Source: an uncultured bacterium
GTDB taxonomy: Bacteria > Planctomycetota > UBA1135 > GCA-002686595
Reading direction: 5' to 3'
DNA length: 64,000 nucleotides
Assembly: GCA_938083085.1 (NCBI GenBank)
Contig: CALLKX010000039.1
Location: 1 to 64,000 of the forward strand
Shown: positions 1-8,109 of the stretch, piece by piece
Layout: every line of letters starts with the position of its first letter
How positions within the stretch are numbered: the first letter of the stretch is position 1
Made by a program: the position numbers and the translations under genes
Notes under the pieces: generated by a model
The model's database searches: none
Seen by the model: the letters and a program-made list of their open reading frames with translations, nothing else
What the model was told of the DNA's origin: nothing

Positions 1-170
1 GAGAGCACCACGGCGAAGGGCGCCTGGCCCCCAGCCGTGAGCTCCACCTGCTTGAGCAGGTCGCGGTTCTCGGCCTTGCGCTCCAGGAAGCGCTGGTTCC
101 CCTCGGCGAGCATGGTCCGGGCACCTTCGGGGGTGATCTGCGCCTGGGTCTCTTGGTCTTGAGTGATCAT
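1..170 (-). CDS. Beta-class carbonic anhydrase, N-terminal part (runs off the left edge)
   Basis: The reverse strand reads from an ATG at 170 for 56 codons to the window edge with no stop. The translation contains GNQRFLERKAENRDLLKQ followed by TAGGQAPFAVVL, which is the N-terminal helix and first strand of beta-carbonic anhydrases; the zinc-binding CxDSR motif would come next, outside the window. The family interconverts CO2 and bicarbonate as a zinc enzyme. There is no strong Shine-Dalgarno; a weak TTAGG lies just before the ATG. It is divergent from the tRNA gene. The family call rests on about 50 residues, so the catalytic residues cannot be checked here. Confidence 0.8.
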   Translation of the reverse strand, partial: MITQDQETQAQITPEGARTMLAEGNQRFLERKAENRDLLKQVELTAGGQAPFAVVL

Positions 171-265
171 GCCTAACAAAATGCCGTGCCAGGGGCGCGC
201 CGTCAACGCCGTCCCATGGCGCCGGTAGGCAGCCGCGACCCTGGCGAGTATCCTCTCGGCCCAAC

Positions 266-342
<77 letters not shown>

Positions 343-363
343 CCCCTCCGCGGGGGGGGCTCG

Positions 364-735
364 CTAGCGCCGCAGGATGCTCTCCATCTTCTTCCCGCGC
401 GCGAGCTCGTCCACGAGCTTGTCCATGTAGCGGACCTTGCGCGTCAGAGGGTTCTCGATCTCCTCGACGCGGTGGCCGCAGATCAGGCCCTTGATGAGCG
501 AGGCGTTGGGGTTCAGCTCGGCGTCCTCGAAGAGGGCCTCGAAGGTGGAGCCCCTCTTGATGTGACCGTCGAGCCTCGCCTTCGTGAAGCCGGTCAGCCA
601 CTGCAGCACCCTGCGCAGGTCTGCCTCGGTGCGCCCCTTCTTCTCCACCCTGTTCACGTAGAGGGGGTAGATGGAGGCGAAGATCATCTTCGAGATGCGC
701 TCGTCGGGGTCAGGTCGGGGTGTCATTCGGATCAT
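364..735 (-). CDS. DUF2200 family protein
   Basis: 123 residues, the usual length for DUF2200. Family features are present in order: YPLYVNRVEKKGRT near residues 23-36, the WLTGF segment, LNPNASLIKGLICGHRVEEI near 74-93, and the C-terminal KVRYMDKLVDELARGKKM. The family is small, cytosolic and of unknown function; I infer nothing more. A second in-frame ATG at 726 (giving MTPRP) is as likely a start as the one at 735, as neither has a clear ribosome-binding site. The gene follows the tRNA in the opposite orientation and appears monocistronic. Confidence 0.88.
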   Translation of the reverse strand: MIRMTPRPDPDERISKMIFASIYPLYVNRVEKKGRTEADLRRVLQWLTGFTKARLDGHIKRGSTFEALFEDAELNPNASLIKGLICGHRVEEIENPLTRKVRYMDKLVDELARGKKMESILRR

Positions 736-775
736 GCGCCCGGTCCGGCGCTCAAGGAGTATGCGAGTGGGAATG

Positions 776-1093
776 CTAGTGATGGGCCGGGCCCGCGCAG
801 CAACAGGCCCGCGCGGCGACAGGAGGAGCGTCGCCCGGCCCGATGACCGGCTCGCCCGGGGGCACCTGGTCCTCCAGCGCCTCGGCCGCCCTCGGGAGCC
901 GCGGGGACGCGCTGGCCATCAATCGAGAGTCGAGGTCGATGATCGAGGCAGCGGCGTTGGCCTCGACCCCAGCCACCGGGGGGCCTCCCAGGTCAACGGG
1001 CTCCGGCGGTCCGCCGGCCGGCCAGAGGACCCAGAAGATGCAGAGAGCCGCTTCGACCACGACGGAGCACAGGGCGAGGAAGGCACGGCTCAT
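776..1093 (-). CDS. Small hypothetical protein with one N-terminal hydrophobic segment
   Basis: An ATG at 1093 opens a 105-residue frame. The first about 25 residues (MSRAFLALCSVVVEAALCIF and on) form a plausible signal anchor or signal peptide; the rest is Pro/Ala/Gly-rich and ends in a cysteine-rich tail (ACCCAGPAHH). I do not recognise a family. Support is limited: in such GC-rich DNA, open frames are common, and another frame is open on the plus strand here. It lies upstream of DUF2200 on the same strand and could be co-transcribed with it. Confidence 0.4.
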   Translation of the reverse strand: MSRAFLALCSVVVEAALCIFWVLWPAGGPPEPVDLGGPPVAGVEANAAASIIDLDSRLMASASPRLPRAAEALEDQVPPGEPVIGPGDAPPVAARACCCAGPAHH

Positions 1094-1223
1094 GGAACTC
1101 AACCTAGCCGCTCGAGCGCAGCTCGTCAGGAAATCGCCTGCAGTCCCCCGCGGACGCAACCTGGACGCCCGGCGAGGCGCTGCCCCCCGGATCGGGGCCA
1201 ACCCGAACTTGTATGCTGGGGGC

Positions 1224-1655
1224 ATGACATCGCCGATCTTTGTCGGGCTCGCACTGGCGATCGCCGCGCTCTGGGCCCTGGCCTTCGCGCGGAAGCACCT
1301 CGACGCGAGCTCCCGGAGTGCCCTGCTCGTCGCGCTCGCCGTCCCCATCGGCGCCCTGGTGCTCTTCTTCACCCTCGCGCTCCACATGCACCGAAGCCTG
1401 GGCGGCTGGCCGGAGACCATCGGCAACCGTGGCTTCCCTGAGGGCCTGCTCCAGCACGAGAGCGCGGCCTTCATCGCCTTCGGCATCCTCCTCGTCGGGC
1501 TGCTCCTCTCCCCCTTGGCGCTCCTGCTCTGCGCGGCTGCGCCGAAGCTGCGCGGTGGCCTCTCCCCCGTCGCGACCTACGCGGCCGCGAGCATCGCCGC
1601 CCTGCTGCTCATGAACGTGGCTCCAGATCCGTTCCTCTACTGGTGGTGGGATTGA
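1224..1655 (+). CDS. Small integral membrane protein, unknown function
   Basis: 143 residues from an ATG at 1224 directly after a TGGGGGC stretch. Four hydrophobic segments are visible: about residues 3-22, 34-55, 83-105 and 115-133, the protein ending in LYWWWD. Hydrophobicity is that of a four-helix membrane protein. No recognised domain. The next gene downstream (1708) is also a small membrane protein on the same strand, with 52 bases between them, so the two may be co-transcribed. Confidence 0.65.
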   Translation: MTSPIFVGLALAIAALWALAFARKHLDASSRSALLVALAVPIGALVLFFTLALHMHRSLGGWPETIGNRGFPEGLLQHESAAFIAFGILLVGLLLSPLALLLCAAAPKLRGGLSPVATYAAASIAALLLMNVAPDPFLYWWWD

Positions 1656-1707
1656 CCCCAGCGCGCCACCGGGCGCGATCCTCCCACCGGCCCCGCCCCT
1701 GCTCAAC

Positions 1708-2148
1708 ATGCTGAACCTCCTCAAGCGATTCGTTGGCAACACCCCCGCCGTCCCCGCGGTCCTCGTCGGGCTGGCGGTCGGGATGGCCGTGAACATGGGG
1801 CTGATCCAGCTCAACTCCACGGTGCTCTACCCGGCGCCGGAGGGCATGGACATGAACGACCCGGAGCAGCTCCAGGCCTACATGGACACGCTCCCCGCCG
1901 CGGCGTTCCTGGTGGTCATGGCCGCCCACCTGGGCCAGGCCCTGATCGGCGGCTGGCTCGCCGCCTGCCTCGCCGTCAAGCGCCCCGTCCTCCTCGCGCT
2001 CATCGTCGGGGCCTTCACCATGGTCGGCGGGATCATGATGATGACCATGGTCACCGGCCCCGCCTGGATGATGGTCGAGCTCCCGCTCTACCTCCTCCTC
2101 CCCTACCTGGCCGGCCGCAGCGTCGCCCGCTCCCGCGGCGGCACATGA
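1708..2148 (+). CDS. Small integral membrane protein, unknown function
   Basis: 146 residues. N-terminal hydrophobic segment about residues 13-32, then a polar loop rich in Met/Asp/Pro (about 35-65), then three more hydrophobic segments (about 68-88, 92-112, 115-135) including a methionine-rich run (GGIMMMTMV). No family recognised. The coding pattern is consistent with neighbours and the start ATG is the only good candidate. Probably an inner-membrane protein; role unknown. Confidence 0.7.
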   Translation: MLNLLKRFVGNTPAVPAVLVGLAVGMAVNMGLIQLNSTVLYPAPEGMDMNDPEQLQAYMDTLPAAAFLVVMAAHLGQALIGGWLAACLAVKRPVLLALIVGAFTMVGGIMMMTMVTGPAWMMVELPLYLLLPYLAGRSVARSRGGT

Positions 2149-2243
2149 CGCCCCACCGGCTGCGACTAGTCGCAGCCCCGCGGCCTCGTGGAGGCCGCAC
2201 ATCACCCGCACGCCGCGCCCTGCGCGGCGCGCACGGAAGCCGA

Positions 2244-3191
2244 CTACCGAGCCCGCGAGCTCGGCGCGTAGCGTCCGTCGGGCAGCACCCGAGGGAGCGA
2301 GAGGGTGGGGTCGGTGAGCAGCTCCACCACTGCGGGGTCGCGGGCGGCCAGGAGCTCGGGGGTCGGGCACTCCCACTCCTGGGCGATCTCCTCGGCGCGG
2401 CCGGGGAAGGCCTGCCCGCCCAGGTGCGAGGTCAGGGCCCAGTAGAGGTACTCGGCGGCCATGCACTCGTAGTCGCAGGTGCGGTCGTCGTAGTGGTACC
2501 AGGCGGCCTCGGGGTAGCGCCGGGGCACGCGGCGGAAGCGGCCGCCACGGGCGAGGTCCATGGCGTCGGTGAGGCGCGAGCCGGGGCGGTAGCCGAGGGC
2601 CTCGGGGTGGGCCTCGACCCAGCCGTTCGAGACCAGGTGCAGGACCTCCTCGAGGGCGGCGTCGAAGCGGCCACGGCCCATCACGTGGGGCGGGCCGGCG
2701 GGGAAGGTCTCGTCGCCGTAGAGGTCCTGGCCAATTTGGAAGCCGGCCTCCTCAAGCGCCTCAAAGGAGACGCGCCTGTGCAGGCGCTCCATCTCCTGCT
2801 CGGTGGCGGGCATGACCAGAAAGGCCCCGCCCTCGACCAGCGCCGCGTGGGCCGCCGGGTCATCGGGCACCCCGTCCTCGTCGTTGTCGATCCACTCGGC
2901 GAGCACGGTGGCCGCGTGGGCGACCTTGACCGCCTCCGTGGAGGGCGTGGCCACCACCAGCACGCCGAACACCTCCACGTGCCGATCGAAGTGGGGCCGG
3001 AACACGGACAGGCGGCCGGTCTCCGGGAGCGGCCGGGGCGTGAAGTCCACGACCGCATCACCCGCTGGACCCGCCGCTATTGGCCCGGCGAGATCGCCCC
3101 TGGAGGCTCCGGAGTGCCGGCACGCCAAGGAGGTGGCCGCGACGGCCACGATCGAGAGGAGCAGCGTCTGCCCACGGGCTGCGGACGCCAT
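2244..3191 (-). CDS. Predicted lipoprotein, unknown function, Ca-loop-like motif
   Basis: 315 residues. The N-terminus (hydrophobic stretch ending TSLAC) is a lipoprotein signal peptide with the lipobox cysteine at about residue 24. A loop DNDEDGVPDD around residues 100-110 resembles a calcium-binding loop. EEVLHLVS around residue 184 looks like a partial metallopeptidase helix but lacks the HExxH pattern. I do not recognise a named family. The start is fixed by coupling: its ATG (3191-3189) shares its A with the TGA of the upstream VOC gene, so the two form an operon. Confidence 0.75.
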   Translation of the reverse strand: MASAARGQTLLLSIVAVAATSLACRHSGASRGDLAGPIAAGPAGDAVVDFTPRPLPETGRLSVFRPHFDRHVEVFGVLVVATPSTEAVKVAHAATVLAEWIDNDEDGVPDDPAAHAALVEGGAFLVMPATEQEMERLHRRVSFEALEEAGFQIGQDLYGDETFPAGPPHVMGRGRFDAALEEVLHLVSNGWVEAHPEALGYRPGSRLTDAMDLARGGRFRRVPRRYPEAAWYHYDDRTCDYECMAAEYLYWALTSHLGGQAFPGRAEEIAQEWECPTPELLAARDPAVVELLTDPTLSLPRVLPDGRYAPSSRAR

Positions 3192-3535
3192 CAGTCCTCC
3201 CAGACGCCCAGCTGGGCGCCCCCGCCGAGATAGATGGCGAACGTCCCCTCGCCGGGGAGCTCGAGAGCCGGGTGGAGGACCTCTGCGCCCTTGGCCTCGG
3301 CGGCCGCGACCGCAGCCCCGGCGTCGGGAACTCCGAGATAGGGCCGAACCACCGGCGCCTCCGCCTCGTGCATGGGGGCGCGAACACCGAGGCGCCCTCC
3401 CCCCTCAAGTTCGGCGGTCCTCGCGCCCCCGAGCGCGGGGCAGGGCTCCGAGAAGCTGGCGCCGTGCGCGGCCTCGAGGGCCTCACACGTCGCCCCCACG
3501 TCGATGGTCACGATCTCCAGGTACTTGACGTTCAT
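3191..3535 (-). CDS. VOC (glyoxalase/bleomycin-resistance) superfamily protein
   Basis: 114 residues from the ATG at 3535 (MNVKYLEIVT); an upstream in-frame start would add 17 residues unlike the family. VOC features: YLEIVTIDV first strand, GGGRLGVRAPMHEAE, a second beta-alpha-beta unit (VVRPYLGVPDAGAAVAAAEA), and LPGEGTFAIYLGGGAQLGVW at the end. The family is a paired beta-alpha-beta-beta-beta fold, often metal-dependent; this short subgroup has no assigned substrate. It is translationally coupled to the downstream lipoprotein gene by a TGATG junction. Confidence 0.85.
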   Translation of the reverse strand: MNVKYLEIVTIDVGATCEALEAAHGASFSEPCPALGGARTAELEGGGRLGVRAPMHEAEAPVVRPYLGVPDAGAAVAAAEAKGAEVLHPALELPGEGTFAIYLGGGAQLGVWED

Positions 3536-3748
3536 GCCCCGCATCCTCCCCCCTCGATCCAGGTCACGCAACAGCACCCAGATCACACAACAGAGGCCGT
3601 GCTCGTATTCGAACGCCCACGGAGGACCCTGGTGGCCTCCCCGCCCGCGCGAGGCAACACCGGCAGGTCCGCGCCGCGACCCGCCCTCCTGATAGTCTGG
3701 GTCCCGCTGGCCTGACAGGTTCAGCCCCCCACAAGGACCGTGCCCCCC

Positions 3749-5020
3749 ATGACGGACGACAATCCCCCCAGCCCCGAGCCCCCCGCCGCACGGGCGAACC
3801 TCCAGGGCATCGAGCGCCTGCTTTCCACGGCCCCGAGCCGGAGCGGCGACCTCACGAGCGACCTGCAGAGCGCGCTCTCCCTCGCGGCCAACTTCTTCGG
3901 CCTCTCCATCGGTATCGTCAGCCAGGTTTCAGGTGACGACTACGTGATCGAGTGCGTCCACCAGCCTGATGGCCTGGAGCTCGAGGTGGGGCAGATATTC
4001 CCGCTGGGCAACACGTACTGCGCCATCACTCTGCAGGCCAATGACGTGGTCTCGATCGACGACATGCGGTCGTCCGCCTTCAACGAGCACCCCTGCTACG
4101 AGGCCTTCCGCCTCGAGTCGTATCTCGGTGCGCCGATCCGGGTCGACGGCGAGCTCTACGGCACGCTCAACTTCTCGTCTCCGAACGCGCGGCCGAGACG
4201 GTGGACCGAGGCCGACCGCGACCTCGTCCGCCTGCTCGCCCTCTGGGTCGAGTCAGCGATCTCCCGGCACCGACTGAATGAGCGGCTGACCAAGGTGGTC
4301 CGCAGCCTCGACCAGACCAACCGTGACCTGAGGGAGCGGAACGAGGACCTCGACTTCTACGCGCGTCACGCCAGCCACGACCTCCAGGCCCCTCTCAAGA
4401 ACATCCTCGCGCTGATGGAGCTCTTTGAGATGGAGGACGGCATCCCGGCGCAGGTGACCGATGACCTCGGCCTCATCCGGGACGAGGTTGGCCGGATGCT
4501 CGACATGATCAAGGGCATCCTCCGCTTCAGTCGCTCCAGCCGGGCCGAGCTCGAGCCTTCCTCCGTGAACCTCAGCGCCTGTTGTGACGACGCGCTTTCC
4601 GCCCTCCGCGAGGAGATCGAGCGCACCGGAGCGAGGGTCTCGGTGAGTCCGATCCCCGAGGTGGCTGGCGACGCGTCCTTGCTGACTCAGGTCATGCAGA
4701 ACCTCTTCGAGAACGCGATCAAGTACCAGCCACCAGGCCAACAGCCGGAGATCAAGGTCTCGGGCCGGGAGGACGGGGGCATGGTCCTCGTGGACGTGAC
4801 CGACAACGGGATCGGGCTGGATGAGGAGAAGGCGGACATGGTCTTCCGGCCCCTCGGGCGACTGCACCAGAACGACCAGTACCTCGGCAGCGGCCTCGGG
4901 CTGTCGATCTGCCGGAAGATCGTGCGGCGTCACGGCGGCGAGCTCACCTACCGCTCGACGCCCGGGTCCGGGGCGACGTTCACCGCCAAGCTCCCGGCCG
5001 CCTCCCGCCACACCATCTGA
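3749..5020 (+). CDS. GAF-domain sensor histidine kinase (cytosolic)
   Basis: 423 residues from ATG 3749, with AAGGA at 3733-3737 as ribosome-binding site; a GTG nine bases upstream is a less likely start. Order of domains: GAF about residues 30-170 (with NTYCAITLQ and LGAPIRVDGELYGTLNFSS), coiled coil about 175-205, HisKA with phospho-acceptor His210 in ASHDLQAPLKN, then HATPase_c with N box NLFENAIKYQP, G1 DNGIGLD and G2 GSGLGLSICRKIV. There is no membrane segment, so it should sense a soluble or cytoplasmic cue. No response regulator is adjacent; the nearest is the lone receiver at 16126. Confidence 0.93.
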   Translation: MTDDNPPSPEPPAARANLQGIERLLSTAPSRSGDLTSDLQSALSLAANFFGLSIGIVSQVSGDDYVIECVHQPDGLELEVGQIFPLGNTYCAITLQANDVVSIDDMRSSAFNEHPCYEAFRLESYLGAPIRVDGELYGTLNFSSPNARPRRWTEADRDLVRLLALWVESAISRHRLNERLTKVVRSLDQTNRDLRERNEDLDFYARHASHDLQAPLKNILALMELFEMEDGIPAQVTDDLGLIRDEVGRMLDMIKGILRFSRSSRAELEPSSVNLSACCDDALSALREEIERTGARVSVSPIPEVAGDASLLTQVMQNLFENAIKYQPPGQQPEIKVSGREDGGMVLVDVTDNGIGLDEEKADMVFRPLGRLHQNDQYLGSGLGLSICRKIVRRHGGELTYRSTPGSGATFTAKLPAASRHTI

Positions 5021-5075
5021 GGCGGGCGCGGCGGCCTGGGGCGCTGCCTCCCCCTCCCCCTCATTGAGAAGCGGT

Positions 5076-5107
5076 CCGGGGCCGGGGCCGGGGCCGGGGC
5101 CGGGGCC
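5076..5107 (+). repeat. Five tandem copies of CCGGGG
   Basis: Positions 5076-5105 are five perfect copies of the hexamer CCGGGG, followed by CC. It lies between the histidine kinase stop and the next gene start. The G-rich strand has five runs of four G separated by two C, a pattern able to form a G-quadruplex or slip during replication. Confidence 0.95.
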
Positions 5108-5167
5108 CACAAACTCTCGGGGTTCTGTGGCAACGCCGGGTCACCGTGCGACGAACAGTCCGTCGAA

Positions 5168-6355
5168 ATGAGCAGCATCCCCCAAGCCCTAGACGCCCCC
5201 AGCTACGCGCGCGGTCGCCTGCAGCTCGGCATTGCCGGGGTCGGCACCATGGTCCTCCTCGCAGCCACCGTGGCCGGTCTCGGCTTGCCGGCCACGATCT
5301 TCCCCCAGGCAGGCGGGTCCTTCGCCGAGGACCTCCAGGCGCTGCTCGGCTGGTCCGTCGGCCTCGCGCTGGTCACGCTGCCGGTCGAGGCGCTCGGGGG
5401 GGTCGTCGTACCGCGGGCCTTTCGGCGTCGCCACCCGTCGCTATTGACCTGGATCATCGGCTGGCTCCGGGGAGCGCTGGTGGTCGCGGCGCTGATGTCG
5501 ATCTGTGGGGCGACGGTCCTCGCGGCAGCGCGAGCGGCCGGTCCGGGTGCGGCGCTCGGGGTCTTCGGGGTCCTGCTGCTCGCGCTCCTCCTGTTCCAGG
5601 TCGCCATCGCGCGCGGCGTGGCAGGGCTCCGCCCGAGCAAGGCGGGGATCGGCGCAGTGGAGGAAGAGCTGAAGAGCCTCGGTGTCTCGGCTAAGGCGGT
5701 CACGGTCCTCGAGGCCGAGGATGAGGGCTTCACCGGAGGCATCGCTGGACTCCCGGGGCGTGAGACCTGCGTGCTCCCGGTGGCCTGGGTCGGCCGCTTC
5801 GAACCGCGCGCGCTCGCGCTCCTCGTGGATCGCCGGACTCGCATCATCGACGGTGGCCTGCGCGCTGCAGGGGTAGCGTTGGCCGTACTGTGGACGCTCG
5901 GCACCTTCGCAGCCGCGACCGCCCTCCCTGGCGCCGGGCTCGCCTCCGTGGCGGGCTTCGTCTCCACCTCGCTCTGGTTCAGCCTGCTCTCGTTCCTCGG
6001 CCTCCTTCTCCTCCCCACTCCCAGCCGTCGAGGCGCACGTGCCGCCGATGCGCGCCTGGTCGCGAGCCTCGGCGACACGGACCGAGCGCTCTTCGCCGAG
6101 ACGCTGGGAGCCCTGGACCGGCTCCAGGACGACGAGCCAGAGCGCTCCGCGTCCGTGGAGAGCATCTTCCACCCGATCCCGTCCCTGGTGCACCGCCGCA
6201 GGGCCCTCGGGGAGCCGCCCCGGGGCATCGCACCGTGGCATGTGGCGCGCACCGCCATCTATCTCTCCATCGCCGGGATGAACCCGCTGCACCGCCTCGT
6301 GCACTGCAACGTCGGGCGCCCAGAGCTCTGGGTCTTCCTCCCCACAGACGGATAG
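5168..6355 (+). CDS. Membrane protein resembling an M48 peptidase without the zinc-binding motif
   Basis: 395 residues with hydrophobic segments at about 22-45, 60-80, 98-120, 128-148, 235-260 and 265-285. Around residues 188-208 (GFTGGIAGLPGRETCVLPVA) it resembles the FTxGxxxxxxIVLT segment that precedes the catalytic helix in M48 (HtpX/Ste24-like) peptidases, and FHPIPSLVHRRRALG near 337-351 resembles the conserved HPxxxxRxxxL tail. Where M48 enzymes have HELGH, this protein has LLVDRRTRIIDGG. If the relationship is right, it is a pseudo-peptidase. The M48 link is my inference from pattern, not a profile match. Confidence 0.6.
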   Translation: MSSIPQALDAPSYARGRLQLGIAGVGTMVLLAATVAGLGLPATIFPQAGGSFAEDLQALLGWSVGLALVTLPVEALGGVVVPRAFRRRHPSLLTWIIGWLRGALVVAALMSICGATVLAAARAAGPGAALGVFGVLLLALLLFQVAIARGVAGLRPSKAGIGAVEEELKSLGVSAKAVTVLEAEDEGFTGGIAGLPGRETCVLPVAWVGRFEPRALALLVDRRTRIIDGGLRAAGVALAVLWTLGTFAAATALPGAGLASVAGFVSTSLWFSLLSFLGLLLLPTPSRRGARAADARLVASLGDTDRALFAETLGALDRLQDDEPERSASVESIFHPIPSLVHRRRALGEPPRGIAPWHVARTAIYLSIAGMNPLHRLVHCNVGRPELWVFLPTDG

Positions 6356-6384
6356 GAGCGGTCGCTACCCCCCCACCACGAACG

Positions 6385-6418
6385 GCGCCCGCGACCTCCA
6401 CCAGGAGGGCGCGGGCGC
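6385..6418. terminator. Bidirectional hairpin between convergent genes
   Basis: Arm 6385-6393 pairs perfectly with 6410-6418, and inside it CCTCC (6395-6399) pairs with GGAGG (6404-6408) around the loop ACCA, giving 14 pairs with one A-G mismatch. It sits between the stops of the genes ending at 6355 (+) and 6439 (-). There is only a short T-rich tract on the plus side. Confidence 0.8.
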
Positions 6419-6438
6419 TGCTTGATCGGGGTGCGGCG

Positions 6439-7182
6439 TCAGCGCGCCATCGAGAAGGCCACCGGGCCGACCCAACCGTGGTACGAGAGGTTGTCAGCTT
6501 CCGGGCAGACCTCGCCCATGAACATCCGTGCGTCCTCCATGTCCGTGCAATCGAGGATCGCCATGCAGCGCCCGGCAAACGCACCGTCGATGCAATCGCC
6601 CACGCAGAGCACCATGGGACCCATCTTCCCGATGGTCGCCTTCATGGCGAGCGAGCTGGGGCCCGTCACCATCACGTACGGTCGGCGGATCGCGTTCCCG
6701 CTGCCGCTCACGACGAAGTCTCGAACCCGCGAGAGGTCCGCAGTGGTCACGAAGCGAGAGGCGACGTTCTCATAGAGGCCCGTCCCGATCGCGGGCCCTT
6801 CGCAGCAACGCTCGAGCGCCATGTCAGACTCGCTGGAGTCGAAGAACATCAGCTGACGCACCGCGCTCTTCCCATGAGGCGCGACCACAGGGCCGGCCGC
6901 GGCGAGGCCTGCGTTCATGTGGAGCCAATCGACGAAGGCTGCCTGCTCGGAGGCGATCGCCGCCATCTCCTCCAGCGCGGGTGCCTGGCTGGAGTCAATG
7001 AGGCTCGTCGTGATGATGGTGTACGTATGGCCCTCGGGGCGGTATCCCGCGTCCGATGACACCGTCTCGACCTGCATGGTCGACGAGTCCGGGCCGGTGT
7101 CCACCGAAGCGCTCAGCTCGGGGGCAGAGGAACAAGCTGCGAGGAAGAGGCCGAAGAGGAGGCTCACCGGGAGGATGCGCAT
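6439..7182 (-). CDS. Predicted lipoprotein with two YciI-like halves
   Basis: 247 residues from the ATG at 7182; the open frame extends upstream but the start is set by the signal peptide MRILPVSLLFGLFLAACSS with lipobox cysteine 17. The mature part has two similar halves: about 45-150 (YTIITTSLID, LAAAGPVVAPHGKSAVRQLM, FFDSSESDMAL) and about 165-247 (GPMVLCVGDCIDGAFAGRCM, AILDCTDMEDARMFM). Both have the strand-G-P/R-strand-DS-helix order of YCII-related ferredoxin-like domains. This is a pattern-based inference; function unknown. Converges with the membrane protein at 5168. Confidence 0.65.
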   Translation of the reverse strand: MRILPVSLLFGLFLAACSSAPELSASVDTGPDSSTMQVETVSSDAGYRPEGHTYTIITTSLIDSSQAPALEEMAAIASEQAAFVDWLHMNAGLAAAGPVVAPHGKSAVRQLMFFDSSESDMALERCCEGPAIGTGLYENVASRFVTTADLSRVRDFVVSGSGNAIRRPYVMVTGPSSLAMKATIGKMGPMVLCVGDCIDGAFAGRCMAILDCTDMEDARMFMGEVCPEADNLSYHGWVGPVAFSMAR

Positions 7183-7515
7183 GTGGATCGTCTGTTGCTG
7201 GTCAGGGTTGGTCGAAGGGTCCGTATGGGTCTTCGACCTGAATTTCCCCGCACCTTGAGACCGTTCGCCAGACCCGGCCCACGGACCGAAGGAGCGACAG
7301 GTCTGGACCCCCACGGGAGCCAGGTCGAGCATGGTGGACGCCGGGACCAGGCGCCCACGCAGCCGGGCCCTTGGCCCTCGGCGGACCCGGATACCGGCCC
7401 GGATACCGGCCCGGTCCCCGACCCGCGCCCCGCTGCGGTCAGGCCCCCCCAGCGCCGGCGCTCCGCATGAGGCCCGCCCGCCACCGACCGGTGGCCGCTG
7501 GGGCCTCCTGGCCGA
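7183..7515. other. Intergenic stretch of 333 bases with short direct repeats
   Basis: Between two minus-strand genes. It holds two perfect adjacent copies of the 12-mer GGATACCGGCCC at 7389-7412, preceded by a degenerate partial copy. Several frames are open across it but none has a convincing start, length or composition. The promoter of the lipoprotein gene (start 7182) is presumably here; I see no clear -35/-10 pair. Confidence 0.6.
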
Positions 7516-8076
7516 TCAGCCCCGCCAGGCTCGGAAGGCGAGGATCAGCCGCGCCGACAGGCCGAAGTTCCACCAGAAGAAGCGATTCACTCCACCCCAG
7601 AGGGCACCGAAGCCCCGCCGTACGTCCGTGTCGAGGCGCATCCGCAGGACGGACCGACCGGGCTCCACCTCCTCGAACCAGAACTGGAGCCGGCGCGGCC
7701 GCGCGACTCTCATGGACACGGCGTAGGAGCCATAGCCGTAGATCAGGTCCCGATACTCGGGCGCCCGGACCTCGCCGATGACCCCGTGGAAGCTCATCAG
7801 AGGTCCGTGGTGCGCGTTCAGGCAGCCCGGCTCGAAGCCGCCAGGGCGGCCATCGGGCATGGGCAGGAACTCGACCCGGAACGGCGGGAGCTGGCCGCGC
7901 GTGAACGTCTTCGGGTCATTGAGCCACGCCCACACCACCGCGCGCGGGACCCGGAGGTTCCAGGTCAGCTCCAGCGCGTGGGGACGGAAGCCGGGCGGGG
8001 TCGCGCCCGCAGCGAGGGGTAGGGTGAGCTTGGGGTCAACGTCCATACGAGAGGGGTTCGCCAGCGGCTGGGCCAC
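7516..8076 (-). CDS. SRPBCC (START-like/polyketide cyclase fold) family protein
   Basis: 186 residues. ELTWNLRVPRAVVWAWLNDP near 36-55 is the first strand and helix of an SRPBCC ligand-binding fold, followed by the expected antiparallel strands (FRVEFLPMPDG, SYAVSMRVARPRRLQFWFEEV, SVLRMRLDTDV) and a long C-terminal helix. Such proteins bind hydrophobic ligands; no substrate can be assigned. M11 (MDVDPK, at 8046) is an alternative start. Its stop is 333 bases from the next gene; the upstream neighbour DUF429 is on the same strand with 33 bases between. Confidence 0.78.
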   Translation of the reverse strand: MAQPLANPSRMDVDPKLTLPLAAGATPPGFRPHALELTWNLRVPRAVVWAWLNDPKTFTRGQLPPFRVEFLPMPDGRPGGFEPGCLNAHHGPLMSFHGVIGEVRAPEYRDLIYGYGSYAVSMRVARPRRLQFWFEEVEPGRSVLRMRLDTDVRRGFGALWGGVNRFFWWNFGLSARLILAFRAWRG

Positions 8077-8109
8077 GGGTGCGACCGTTCCGTACCAGAT
8101 GGCGGAGGG

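Noticed and set aside
5076..5107. Short repeats read as a CRISPR array
   Set aside because: Six-base units without spacers; no cas genes. The same applies to 12259-12311 and 50341-50413.
7183..7515. Coding frames across the intergenic stretch
   Set aside because: Arg/Pro-rich, repeat-derived translations with no plausible start.
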